DNA from: Mycteria americana
Lineage: Eukaryota; Chordata; Aves; Ciconiiformes; Ciconiidae
Assembly: GCF_035582795.1 (NCBI RefSeq)
Contig: NC_134373.1
Coordinates: 38,286,501-38,350,500 of the forward strand
DNA length: 64,000 nt
Direction: 5' to 3'
Positions within the stretch are counted from its first letter, which is position 1. The number at the start of each line of letters is the position of its first letter. This document shows, one piece after another, positions 10,116-22,164 of this stretch. A program made the position numbers and the translations under genes. The notes under the pieces are model-generated. The model made no database searches. It was given only the letters and a program-made list of their open reading frames with translations, and was not told the origin of the DNA.

Positions 10116-13100
10116 CCTTGTACACAGAGGCCTCTTAGTGGGTAGCTCCGAGCCGGTGGCTCCGGAGCCCCTGGCAGGAGAGGGCAGTCACATCCCACCA
10201 GCGAAAACCCCGGGGTGCAGCGCTGAGCAGGCGGCAACCACCTAGCAATAATTAATACTGGTCACGTAAACTATAAAATTACTTGCTTCTAAACACATTA
10301 CTAAAGTTCAGCTAATGGCCGAAAGAAAACAAACTGTAATTAAGAAAATTATGTACTTCTCTGTATTTTTGAGGCTCTCTGAAGAAGAGGAGAAAAAGGA
10401 TGCTTAGGAGCTTGGATTTTCAGATTCAGATAATTAAGTTCTGCATTAGAGGCTTATTAAAATATATTGCCCAAGAGACCAGACAGAATGTAAAATGGCT
10501 GGGTACAAAACTCTCAGAGATAGAAAGAACAAAGCTGCAAGGCCTAAATGACTTTTTACTATTCCTGAATATCTTATGATGTTTGAAAATGAAGATTGCG
10601 AAACAGATGGAGCTGTTAACGAGTTTAGGAAACAACACGACATATGCTCAGAAGAGCTTTAGGAAAAAACTTGCATATCATATGAAATGCTGTGGGTCAG
10701 TTAAGATCAATCAAAAGTAGAAAGGAAAAAGAAAGGAAAAAGTCATAACTTTTTTGTTATTAAAAGCCAGAAGATACAAAGACATAGCTCCAAATCAGCT
10801 GCAACTTTTGTTCATCCAGATGGTACCCCCCACTAGCTCCGGTGGACAGAATAGGCTGCGTATGTCTCAGAGGAAGGGAACTGAAGCTGGCAGGTCTATA
10901 CCAGAGCTAACTGCCACAGTTTATGCCCAAATAAGTGAAATCAATTAAATACAGCAAAAACCTATGGATATTGTACCAGCAGTCAACTGTTGCTTAAGCA
11001 AACAGCACTAAAAATTCAGAATTTTGTCTGAAAACTAAGAGAGAAATTAGCCTATGCTTTTTCTCAGTGCAACCTTTGAAGCCTATTTTCCATGGAGAAA
11101 AACCAGCAAACTTTATCTGCTGCCAGTGATGTACTGGAATATGTTTAACTTCAGTTATTTACTGCTCACTGGAAAACACAGTTTTCAGTGTGAAAATGGA
11201 TCTTAGGCCCTTTTAATTTCATGCCAGCCAGCTAGATGAGCAATTCCCTACCTCTTGGAGCACAGTAGCTTGCTACACAGCGGATTGTCCAAATTGTTGA
11301 TGTTACCCACTGCTGTCACGCTGCGTCCTCTCTGACAGTGCATGGAGCTTTGCAAGCAGTGCAGTTATCTGGCCTCCAAATCATGAGATCTGTGTCGCCA
11401 CAAAGCTCAGTGTCGTGCATTGCACTTGCATTTATGGGGAATTTTAAGAAAACTTCTCTGCTTAGTTTTCAGGCTGAGGAAATGATCTAGTCCTGCAAAG
11501 TGCGCTTCTGGACCACAACCCACAGAGTGGTAGTACGCTTTCATGAGATAAAGCCACATATCCTATTGTCCTTCAATATCCTGACATAATCTTCTTTTTT
11601 TTTTTAAATGACATTAGCATTTCATTTTCTTTACTCTCTATAAGCCATTACTGGCAATTTTATTAACTACAAGACTGAGGGAACAAGGGGCAGTAACTTA
11701 TAAAGGGGCTGCTTTCACAGCCCCTGATGAGGAGGAACGCAGCATTTGGGATTGGTACCCAAGGCCCTGAAGGCACAGTAGGTTTATCTGCTATCAATCA
11801 ACTTCTTATTCAGTTTTTTTTCCAAACTTACCATTTCACTGGATTTCCTTTCCTCCTTAGCAAAGTTTCCTTTGGTTTAAATCCCTCGGCTTGTTTTCTG
11901 TGGTTGGAGAAAAAGTGTTCCAAGTAGGAGCTCAGGTGAGGTAGTTTAGGTTCCCAAGAAAGCCTGGGTGAATGGTACTTGCATGTGTCTTAGCTATTGA
12001 GCTGGGTCTGTGTCTTGTCAAACCACACCTGACAGAAAGGTTAGATAAGCTTTTTGTTACATTTCATACCCACCACAGACAAAATATAAATGTTAATAAT
12101 TCATTAACATTTGTCATTAATATTGAGAAGTCAAGCATTCATAAGCCAGGTTGTCTGGGCAACCTTCTTTTTTGCTCTCTTGTGCACTATATTGATGCGA
12201 TCTGTAATTACACCGTGACATGCTATTATTTCCATAGGACCCTTGACTCGTTTGGTGCAGAGATCAACCAGGGCTCCTTTAATGAGTACAGCTAGTCAAT
12301 ATTTTATTTCAGCCCCACTGTTAATTGTGTGGTTGTATCATATTTACCAGCACTGTTTAAACACCGTGCTGAGGACAGACCTGCTAAACTCCTCACTGAC
12401 TTTCAAACCACATTCATTATTTCCCCAGATTTGTGTGGAACGACCATTTGACCTTCACATCAATGCCACAATGACAGGACGGTATCCTGTTAATTTTATT
12501 GTAGGAAGCTGAAGTCCAAATAGATGAAGGGCAAAACGCTTTGCTAATTTTGGATGTCCAGCCTTGGACCTCTGGGATCTGAATTTTTAGAGTGCTCAGC
12601 ATTATGTGACATTGGGTACGTGCAGTGCACCTCTCCCATTGCCATCAGCTGCATCTGCAAGTGCTTGATTTCTACAGATCACACATGCGTGTGTTGAGTT
12701 GCATACCCAGAAAATGTTGCTACTGAGTAGGGCCAGCAACTACTATGACTTACAAATATTTTTTGGTCTTCTGCCTTTATCTGGAAAAAAGACAAAAAAG
12801 CTATCTGCATTATTTTCCCCGCTTTCTTTGCTTTTAAGCAAGAAAAATCAAATGCTGTAGGACAAGCATCAGTGTTACGCAATCTCCTCACAATTATGAA
12901 CACGAGATGTCTCTAAAGAAATCATGGGTGCAATGAAAAGAAAGGGAAGAAAAGTAGGCTCTTGCACATGGTGGTTTTGGAGATTTTGGGGCACAGGGGT
13001 CACAGAGTTTGGGGGAAGGAAAGTCCTCTGTAATTTTTACTCAAATTTAATGAGCTGTTTCGGGGGTCTGGTGGAACATATTGAAAATATTTCATTTCAA

Positions 13101-13433
13101 TACTTCAGAAAGAGAAGTTTTGTTTTGGACAAGACTCCATTTTTCTTTCCAATGAAAAAAGTCACAAAAGGGTAAAACAATCAGAACTTGAAAATGCTAC
13201 AAGACTTACCACATTAGGTTGAATTAAACACTCTTGATTGTACAAATTATGTTGTATTTCCATCTTGTTACTATTTTATGCTATTCAGACTTTCCTTCTC
13301 ATCCCCCCATTGCTGGATCATCCCAGAAAGCCAGAAAACTCATCCAATTCTGAAATTATCATCACCACTTGTGTTCAGGTGGGGTTGGGCTGGCCTGTTA
13401 GAGCAGGATGAAATGCTGAACTTCACTTTAACA

Positions 13434-13473
13434 GGAAGAAAGAAAAGAAAGAAAGAAAATGGAAAAAAAAAAT
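13434..13473. repeat. (GAAA)n/poly(A) low-complexity tract
   Basis: Repeated GAAA units followed by an A-run. Confidence 0.85.
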
Positions 13474-15481
13474 CAAAGTCTCTTAACAGAGTTAAACTGT
13501 CTCTTAAACTCTCTTAACTAATTTTTCTCCTTCATTTATTTTTTTTTCACTGGTTTAAAACCACGCAGTGCTACTGGTGATGCAGAGGCTCTCTGCAGTG
13601 CTAGTTCCAGCGCACCGAAGCTTGCAGCTCACAGGAGTTAGCTGGCAGTTTCTGCATCTCTTACTCCCACATGGTCCCATGCAGTTATGTCCTGATCCTG
13701 CTTTCATGGAATTACATAGCAAACCTTTCAATGGTTTTAATAGAGCCAGGCTTGGCCCAAAAAGAACAATATCTAATGTTTTGTTCAATTTGGTAAATAA
13801 TCTTTTCTCCTGATACTGCAAAGAGGGATGAACTGATCCATGCAGTGACTTATGTCCTTCCCTCATTCCCCTACCTTCTGCCATGCAGCTAACAAATTAA
13901 TACAACTTCAAGGCAATCAAGTTCAGAAAGGACAGTAAATGTTGTATTCTCTTCCCAAAGCCAAAATAATCTACATTTGTTTTGGAACACTACCATGAAT
14001 CACTTTAATCTTTCCTTTCTTAAGATATTTTTTATTTCTTTCTATAAATTCCATCCTTCCTTGGCTGCACAGTGTCCATTCAAGTTGCATTTGAAAACTC
14101 CTCAGATGAAGGTTTTGGTCATTTGCTTTTTGGTGAGTAATGGTACTCATTTTCAGCCAGAAGACGGTTAACCTTTCGAGACAGTCAATTGCCCTCTCTA
14201 TGTACCTATTGCTGTTCTTACTCGTAGTGTAAGACTAAAACTTAATAACCTAGAAAAGATGAAGCATTAACTTCACTCTGACAAAAACTCATTCTAACTT
14301 TTAAGGCCAGAAATTTCAAGGGAACCTGAAGGATTTGGTTTTCAGAGAACTATAGTTTAGTAGAGTTAGAAACCCGAATAACTTAGTACTTATTAAATCT
14401 CAGTCTGTATGATTCAGACAACATCTATGGTACTTTTTTTTATATTTGATTGTAATAACTACTTGAGTTCGAAGACCATTGCTGAAAGATATTGTAAAAT
14501 ATAGGGAATGCATGAATGTATATATTCTTTTTATCAATTAGAAAATCTTGTTTTGCTTTAGAAAAAGAACCTTATGTACTTAAATTAAATGATAGCAATC
14601 TTTAACAAACACACAAGGAGATTGTGATTATCTATAAGCATATTTAACTCTACATATCTTTGTAAAAATTCCATTAAAAGGAGCATTATATGCATTACAT
14701 ATGCAAAACAAACATTGCAATGTGATACTCTTGGAATACTACATTTGATAGTAACTTAATAAACTCCAAGTTATAAAAGACTCTGCAAACACAGCAAAGC
14801 CATAAATCTTTAACAGTTTATACACAAAATTCTACCCTGCTTTCTGGAAAGGCTCACAATTATCCAGGAAAAGCTCAAGGTGACCTTTAAAGATGAGAAC
14901 TGTAAAAATAAAGCGGGGGGTGGGGTCTTTACCTGTGTCCTTGTAGTGTGAGATGGGCTTTAAGCACCTACATTTCCTTCTGCTTTCTCTCCTCTTTACC
15001 CTGGAGGGCCACCAGGAGTGCTCTGGCCTGGGACCGCTGGGACAGAAAGAGACCAGAGGAGATCAGAGGGTGATTAGACCCATCCAGCACTAGTGATGAG
15101 AAGAGGTGGGAAAAGACCAAAGCCTGGCCTGGGCAGTTACCCTCTGTCAGTCTGGGATTTCTAATATAGCATGGGCATAGTCAGAAATTCTGGGAGGTGG
15201 TTTTGAGGGGGAGGAGATGGGAGAAGATGAAGATGGTGTCTGTGAGAGCTGGCAGGAGACACACAGGTGGAGCTCTTCATCTGAAAGTCAAAGAGAGAAA
15301 AATAACTAGTTATGGCTTTGGGGACTGGTTTTGTTTTGCTTGTATTTCTACCCACTAGATGAAGAGGGCATATGGCCTTTCCATTGGGTTTGGATGTAAA
15401 ATGGATCTGTAAAATCATTCTTCACTTGACAGACTTGGTCTCCTGGGTGGGAATGGTGAAAGCTTTGAGAGAGATGGTTTG

Positions 15482-15521
15482 CAAAAAAAAACAACAAAAA
15501 AAAAACCCAAAACAAAAAAAA
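15482..15521. repeat. A-rich low-complexity tract with AAC interruptions
   Basis: Runs of eight to ten A separated by C-containing triplets. On the minus strand it is a T-rich tract. Confidence 0.85.
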
Positions 15522-18500
15522 TCCCAAGTAAATCCTGCTTAAGATCTCCTGGAGTGTAAAATCTAAATACCACTGTGTGAGATATACCACTGTGTGAGCA
15601 CAGTGAAGAGTCTCTGATTCACATATTTTATTCTTCCACTGTGCATCATGAAAAAATCAGACTCTGGTAGTCTTACCTATGCTGTACAAAGCAGATGTCT
15701 TTTTGCAGCTTCTCAGCTACCCTGGTCTTATCTCGGTGCCTTCTCACCCCCCATGGCATGGCCACCAGCAGCCTGTGGCAGGGAGCTCGAGATGCCCTTC
15801 CTGCTCCAACAGCAGGAGAACAGCAAACCCCCAAACTGGCACATCCATGGCTCTTTCCTCACCCCCATTTGCAGGAAAAGATCTCATTTCCAGAATTTTT
15901 TGTGCGAGCTTGGAAAATTCTTACTAAAATTAATCCTTTTTATAAGCATTCTAAACTCTTAATTCCTCAAAGGTTAAGAACATTTACTGCTGAGAAATGT
16001 TTTGTAGAAAAAGTTTCTTACTGCTAAATCCATCTGCATGCTTAAAGGTAAAAACTTACATACATCTCTTAAGAGCCCCAGAATGGTGTGTTCTTCTGAT
16101 GTGTCTGTTTTCAGATGTTTTGTGTTTTTCTGCAATCAAAATTACAAAACTTTTTAAAACGATAGCTCTGAAAATTGTATTTTTGTGTCATTGTGATCTT
16201 ACTTCAACTGACTACAGAGTCAAAAAACTAAAAGCCATTAATATTCTTTAGGCAGTCATTATCTGGCAATTCTTAAGCAATTTCCTTGCCAAAACTAGAA
16301 AGAAATATCCCTACAAAGAGACTTAAAAAGAGACAATACCTGCTTTGGTGATCACTCCATGCAAAGCCTTTGTGAGAACTGAATTTAAGAAGACATGCTT
16401 AAAGCTGGAAGTCTTTCTTTGTTCAAATAAGAATGAACTGACCTGAAACAGCATTTCAGCTCCTTTTTAAACCCTCAAAAACTTAAAGGTGTAGCACGAG
16501 AAATGTTCTGCATGAAAAAAATAAAATGGAAACTTTTACAATATTCAGTAATTTCTGCCCAGACAAAGGGCACACAGCCACCAAGTTCAGTAAAAATTAT
16601 AACTCAAGTGCACGTGTTGCAGCATATTAACTAGTCATGACCCGATCCTGCCAGCATGGTAATTCCATGGAAACACTGGGGAAATGACAAAAATGAAGGG
16701 AATGAGCATTTTTATCAGCCAGTGCCTGGCAGAGGTGGTGTCTCGCGTTGTGTGATATGTGGCAATGCCAGGTGAGCGCAAGCCCCTGCAGATAAGGGAG
16801 GAGTTGGTCCCCTCCCAGCCCCGGCTCTGCAGCAGCAGAGGTGCTGGGACACAGCCTTGCCCAAACCACCCTGCTGTTACAGCTGGGTTTTTTTCACTGT
16901 TTTCGAAGAGATTGAGTGGACCAAAGCTCTGCTTAAGAGTTACGTTCAAATGTGTCTTGTAATGTTTTTATGGAATAATTAGATGATAATGTAAGACAAA
17001 ATATCATCAGCTTCTGTACCATACGCTTCTCCTGTCCAGTTCGGTTAGGATTACACAGCCAGAAAGGAGGTGACAGTTAATCTTGATAAATGTTAAGAAA
17101 CAATGCTATGCCATTTGCAATTTTAAATTTTAACCTATTTGGCTGTTCTGAAACACTTCCTCCAATTACTCTTGAATAATTGTTTTCATTATTTTCTTTG
17201 ATCCCACAGGACTTAGCTGAATATTCAGCTTTGACCATTTCTAAAATGTTTTACTATATCAAGCATAGTTTATGTATCTTTACATGAAGTTATTCTATCC
17301 CTTTATAAACAACTTCAGGTTTCTCTGTAACGTCAGGACAAGACACTCTGGGGCATAAGACATTTTGGCCTTGTCTCTCTAAGGACACATGCCTGGCCAA
17401 GCACAGATCCACTAGGAAATTTGCAATCTTTGTCAAAATCTCTGCACTAAGATTCCTACAAAAGAGGTGGTAACTGATGTAATGTTCACTTTCTTTCTTT
17501 TTTCTTTCCTATTGAAAGAAAATATTGCTGTGAATAGATGCCTTATGCTAAGACAGAGCAAAGAAATGCATGTGACCAAGGCTCTTCCTGAACTTAGGAT
17601 GAAGCGAGCATTAGGATGAGATTTCCCACACTGCTTGTACATTGCTCCAACGCAGTGACATGACCACTGTCATGAGATGACCAAAGTAATGAAAAAGCCA
17701 TGGATACCATTTCATAATTCCTATGGAAACCACTGTGAACATCTCAGGCTTTGCAGTGTTGGCCTGCACAGGGGGATTTGGCATGGGAACATGCCCTGCA
17801 GCCACAGAAGAGGCTGTGCGGAGCACATCTGTTTTGCGTGTCCATGGGATGAGCCCACAGATATGGCTGCACACTGAGCCTAATGCAAGCCAGGGACTTC
17901 TCCCAGGCCAGGATACAAAATGTTGCTTGGAGTGTGATAGGGGAGAAACTCAACGCTAAGAGCAGGTGATCTGTACGTGAACATTTGTCACTAAAACCTG
18001 CAGAGATCAAGGCACCTGTGGCACACAAGATGCTTTGGCACAGCTGTGCAGAGGATGTCCTTCAGCTCTGAGGGACACGTGAGAGGACAGCAGTAGGGGC
18101 TGTGTCCGCCTGTGCTTTCACAACCTAGGCATGTATTTCTTCTGTCAATGCGTGTTCATGTTTCATGTGGCAAATTTATTTGCTATTCGGCATATCACCA
18201 CCATTTGAAAAACAGTAAAAACACATGTATGATTTCTTTATAATCACTTGCTCTCTGCTTTCTTAGCTACTAAGCAGGCAATGGTTTTCTATAGTGTCCT
18301 TTTATTGAGAGTCTTCAGTGTACTCACATTTTTCATCATTATCTGTTGGGGTTTTTCAGCCACTCCTCCTCACCCAATGCCTGGGAATTCAAGAAACATG
18401 AAATATGTTTGATTCTCCTAAGAAGCTTCAAATACTTCTCCAAATTCTCAGCAAATCAGGCAATGATTATTATACAATTTTCACAAATCATAAAATATTC

Positions 18501-19219
18501 CAGAAAAGCTCCCTTTCTTAATATATTCATGCTTTAAGAGAAGTAATTATGACTGCCAAGCCTTATTTTAGGGTTGCAACTTTAACAGACTGAGAGCACT
18601 GTGATTTCATTAATAATCAATAAAAGAGGCAATAGAAGCCTCCCCTTTAAGCATCCTATTCACCGTGAAGGAATCGTCTAGTTTAAGGCAAAAATGTAAT
18701 GCAGATGGATGATGACAACATCACTGGAAAGATCTTCAGGCACATATTTTTCTGATTCCAAAACCCATTAGAGAAGTCAGGCGCATTTTGCGCTCACTTT
18801 TGAGCACTGTGAACACCATGAATTTAATAATAAAAAGGTTCCGAGTCACTGCTAGCGTAGTGCTAAATGCAACCTGTATTTCTCATAGGTTTTTTCCTAA
18901 GTGACAATCTTGACAAGTCTAGACAGACTTTTTCTCTAACATGTTCACTGACTTCCTCCCATTTTGCTACTGAAAAATTCCAGCAGCCACCACAGTGAAA
19001 CAATGCAGCCAAAACCAAACACAAAACTGTGCTACAAACCTTCGGTGGATAGTTGTGGAGAAATATCTTTTTCTACAAAAAATATATTTATAACTTGAGC
19101 ATCTTGCTTTTATATATCCAAGTAAAAAATTCATATTCCCTGATGGTATCAGGGAATGGCTTGCAGCTGAATAGATACTGCTAACATTTTCCTGCTAATA
19201 TTATGATAGTAGCATTGTA

Positions 19220-19330
19220 ATAGCTGTGATGGTCTTACAATATAAGAGAAACAAGGTTTTCAGGGGGAGAGGTAATACCTTTTATTAAACCAGCTGATGT
19301 AGCTGGAAGAACAACGACTCTGTGCCCCTG
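19220..19330 (-). repeat. Possible ancient sauropsid interspersed repeat
   Basis: On the minus strand AGCTGGTTTAATAAAAGGTA, then TTACCTCTCCC and CTTGTTTCTCTTATATTG resemble a repeat I remember from turtle and crocodilian genomes with TTGGTCCAATAAAAGATATT and CACCTTGTCTCTCTAATATC. The match is from memory and covers about 80 bp. Confidence 0.35.
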
Positions 19331-20384
19331 GTAAAAGTTTTGTGTCTGAAAATATCTGTTGGGGTTTTCTTTTCCTCTACCGAGAGTAATTGGTCTTCTT
19401 CCTACAACTACTTACAATTAATTCACACCAGCTATGCCAGGGAATCCTCTAACCCTCACTATCTCTGGCAACACCACAGACAGACAATAAATACCTCGCT
19501 CTAAAGCAACATCCAGAGCTTCTCCACAGCCTTTGGGGTGAAAATTGTCCAAAAAAGATGGGGATGAAAACAGGACTGCAGTTCTCTGTCCCAGCTTACC
19601 TATCTATGGAAGTACGTGACACATAAAGAGGAATAAACCATACCATGGGCGATACTGAAAAAAAAAACAAGAAAGACGATGCGTTGTGCAATCTCTGTGC
19701 CAATGTGGAGACCCAGGCTGAGCTAGTTGCAGTCAGGGCTTTGCACAGAAGAACCGTCGACATCTCTGGGCTCCTTGCACCAGCCTCGTCCCCAGCAAAC
19801 AGCGAGGAGCGGGGCCGGCCACCCTGGCTCAGCTCCTGCAAAAACAAAGCCAGGACAAGGAAAGGTAACACCACTTGAACTGACAAAGGCTTCCCTAAAG
19901 GAGAGGTCAATATAGAAAAAGGCTGAGATATTGCCCTAGCTGTCAAAAATGCCATCTTTTAATGAAAATGGCAAACACAAAGTCACTTATATTTCATGTA
20001 TTACATAGCAACACTTGTCTTGCAGCCAGGTATCACAGGCATGCTTTCAGCGCTCGGTTTTAATGAGGTGCTTGATCCTTATGTAAAATCAGCACCACAG
20101 CCCTTATCCAGCAAGAACTAACAAGGAACTATAAATGGCCCAATTACCAGGCTGAAATGTCATTCACACATTTGTTATCTCCCACACCAACAAGGAAAAA
20201 TAACACAGAGACACAGTAGCTGAAGGCAACTTGCAATTACTGTCGATTGAACTAGAACTTGTGAAGCTCTTCATGTAATTCAAACCTTTAAAATTTAGCG
20301 TGAACTTTATTTAGTTCAAACGTCAGTTGGGCTCATTGATATTTTGGTCTAGGTTCACCAAAAGTCACAATATCCTTATTAATA

Positions 20385-20411
20385 ATATTAGCAGCTCTAA
20401 GCTGCTAATAT
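20385..20411. repeat. Perfect inverted repeat, 12-bp arms, 3-nt loop
   Basis: ATATTAGCAGCT, then CTA, then AGCTGCTAATAT. The arms are exact complements. Function unknown. Confidence 0.9.
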
Positions 20412-22130
20412 CATGTCGCCTACATGATACTGTACTGAGTTCTTAACTCCCTACAAAGTTACTTTGGGAGCAGCAGCGCTCGGGACAGAAGATTTCTGTG
20501 ACACACGGTCCTGGAGAGGTCAGATGCTCTTCCCCCAAGTCACCACCCCTTCGGTGTAAGGGATGGTACTTGAAGAAGGGACTTTGCCTGTGTTTTAACT
20601 GAATTTCTCATCTCAAATCTTAATCATTCTGTTCCTAGAGCATATGCTGGTAATCTTTGAAAAACAGATGTTAATCCCGTCTTATTTAGATATTTATATT
20701 AGCAGTACTGTAATACTGGAGGGCCTAAACAAAACCATCTTCCCCCGAAGAAAAAGAAAGGTCTGCTCATAATATCATCATCTTTAATATTATAATAGCA
20801 TTACAATATGAGCTACACCAGATAGTGGGAGTGCTGTGGCCACGGCACGGCAGCACTCAGCTCCTCCTAACTTTCCCCATTTCTCAGGCACACCAGCGAA
20901 TCCAAGCAGAGCTCTGAAATAAAGCTTTTCCACTTGTAGCTAGCACAGGCAATTCCCAGCGAGAAGACGTAATCTAAATCCCCCATTGCTTCCAGAAAAA
21001 TAAGGTTGTTTTTTTCTCTTTTCTTTTCCATGAACTGCGTTATTACTGTTAGATACCTGGATACGTGTCAATAGGAGATGACATGATCTCCTATAAAGCA
21101 CTTTGGATGTAAAGATGAAACAAAGCCATGCACTGAACGTCTCATTTCTGAAGCGCTCAGGGAAGCTACAGGACGTGTTTAGATACCAGCACTGTCAAGT
21201 TTAAAAAGCTGCTAAGAGAAAGAGAAGAGTGCTCATATTACCCCTCTTACCATGAGCTTTCGGTAAATTCACTAATTGGGGCTGCGAAATTGCTCATTGC
21301 TGGTGTTACCTGAAAGGCAAACAAGAGATGGGGATAAGGACAGGAGCAGATCAGGTGCTGAAATGGAGGATTCTTTTTGCGATTCACTTGATTCTCGGTA
21401 GATCTTCTACAGGTGTAGGTCAAATGATTGCAATATATTTCTGTTGATTTCCAGCCAAGAACTATCAAGCAGATTTTAACACATATGCTTAGATTTGCTT
21501 GCAAGAGCACACTTACATTGCACTTTATATAAAAACCAATTACGGTGATACGTGTTGCTGAATGCAGAGAGCTACAAGCACTGGAAAAAATAAACATGTC
21601 TTATCTTCTCACCTTTGTGAGTGATAATACTTCAGGCTTTTAATAGTGAAATAATATTTTTTACTTTGGCATAGCTTGTTCATTCATTGGATTTCACTGG
21701 GTTTTGGTATAATGGAGACAAGCCTAATTTTCAGTAATTTTTTGTGAATCTCAATTTACCACCTGTCTTCCAGAAAATACTGAAGTTTTTTTATAGACAG
21801 ACCATTTTATGGACTGTTTTGACTCCAAAGTGCATTATTTCCAAATTCAAATTTGAAAAAAAAAGGAGGTATTAGAAAAAAAGCCTGGTTTTCATCAAGA
21901 CCATAACTAGCATGAGAATTTTTCATGAGAATATTGCTACAAAATATCAACAACTTTTTAACGCAATTAAAAAATTGCTCCTGAAATTTTGCTATTTTTG
22001 CTGTTAGTATATAAAACACAAAGAGCTACTTACTGCCATTTAGTAGGTCTTTCCTTTTCCTCTTACGTTTTTACTTTTGTTCTGTTTTGTTATGGTGGGT
22101 GGCTTTTTGGAGGTTTTTCAGGTGTTTGGT

Positions 22131-22164
22131 TTCTTTTTTTTGTTTTAGCTTTTTTTTTTTTTTT
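22131..22164. repeat. T-rich tract
   Basis: Two T-runs separated by TGTTTTAGC, the longer being 15 T. Confidence 0.85.

Larger units (their letters stand above)
10116..19219. other. Intergenic, no gene recognised
   Basis: About 9 kb of mostly AT-rich DNA. A small GC-rich patch with CpGs sits at about 10140-10240. Low-complexity purine tracts lie at 13434-13473 and 15482-15521. About 14930-15270 is purine-rich and GC-balanced. A perfect 8-bp-arm hairpin is at 19137-19155. None of the open frames (the longest about 110 codons, 13555-13884 and 15695-16027) resembles a known protein. Confidence 0.65.

Noticed and set aside
19596..19955. 119-codon minus-strand frame with plus-strand partner frames
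   Set aside because: GC-balanced patch open in several frames at once; no recognisable protein and no splice signals tied to it.
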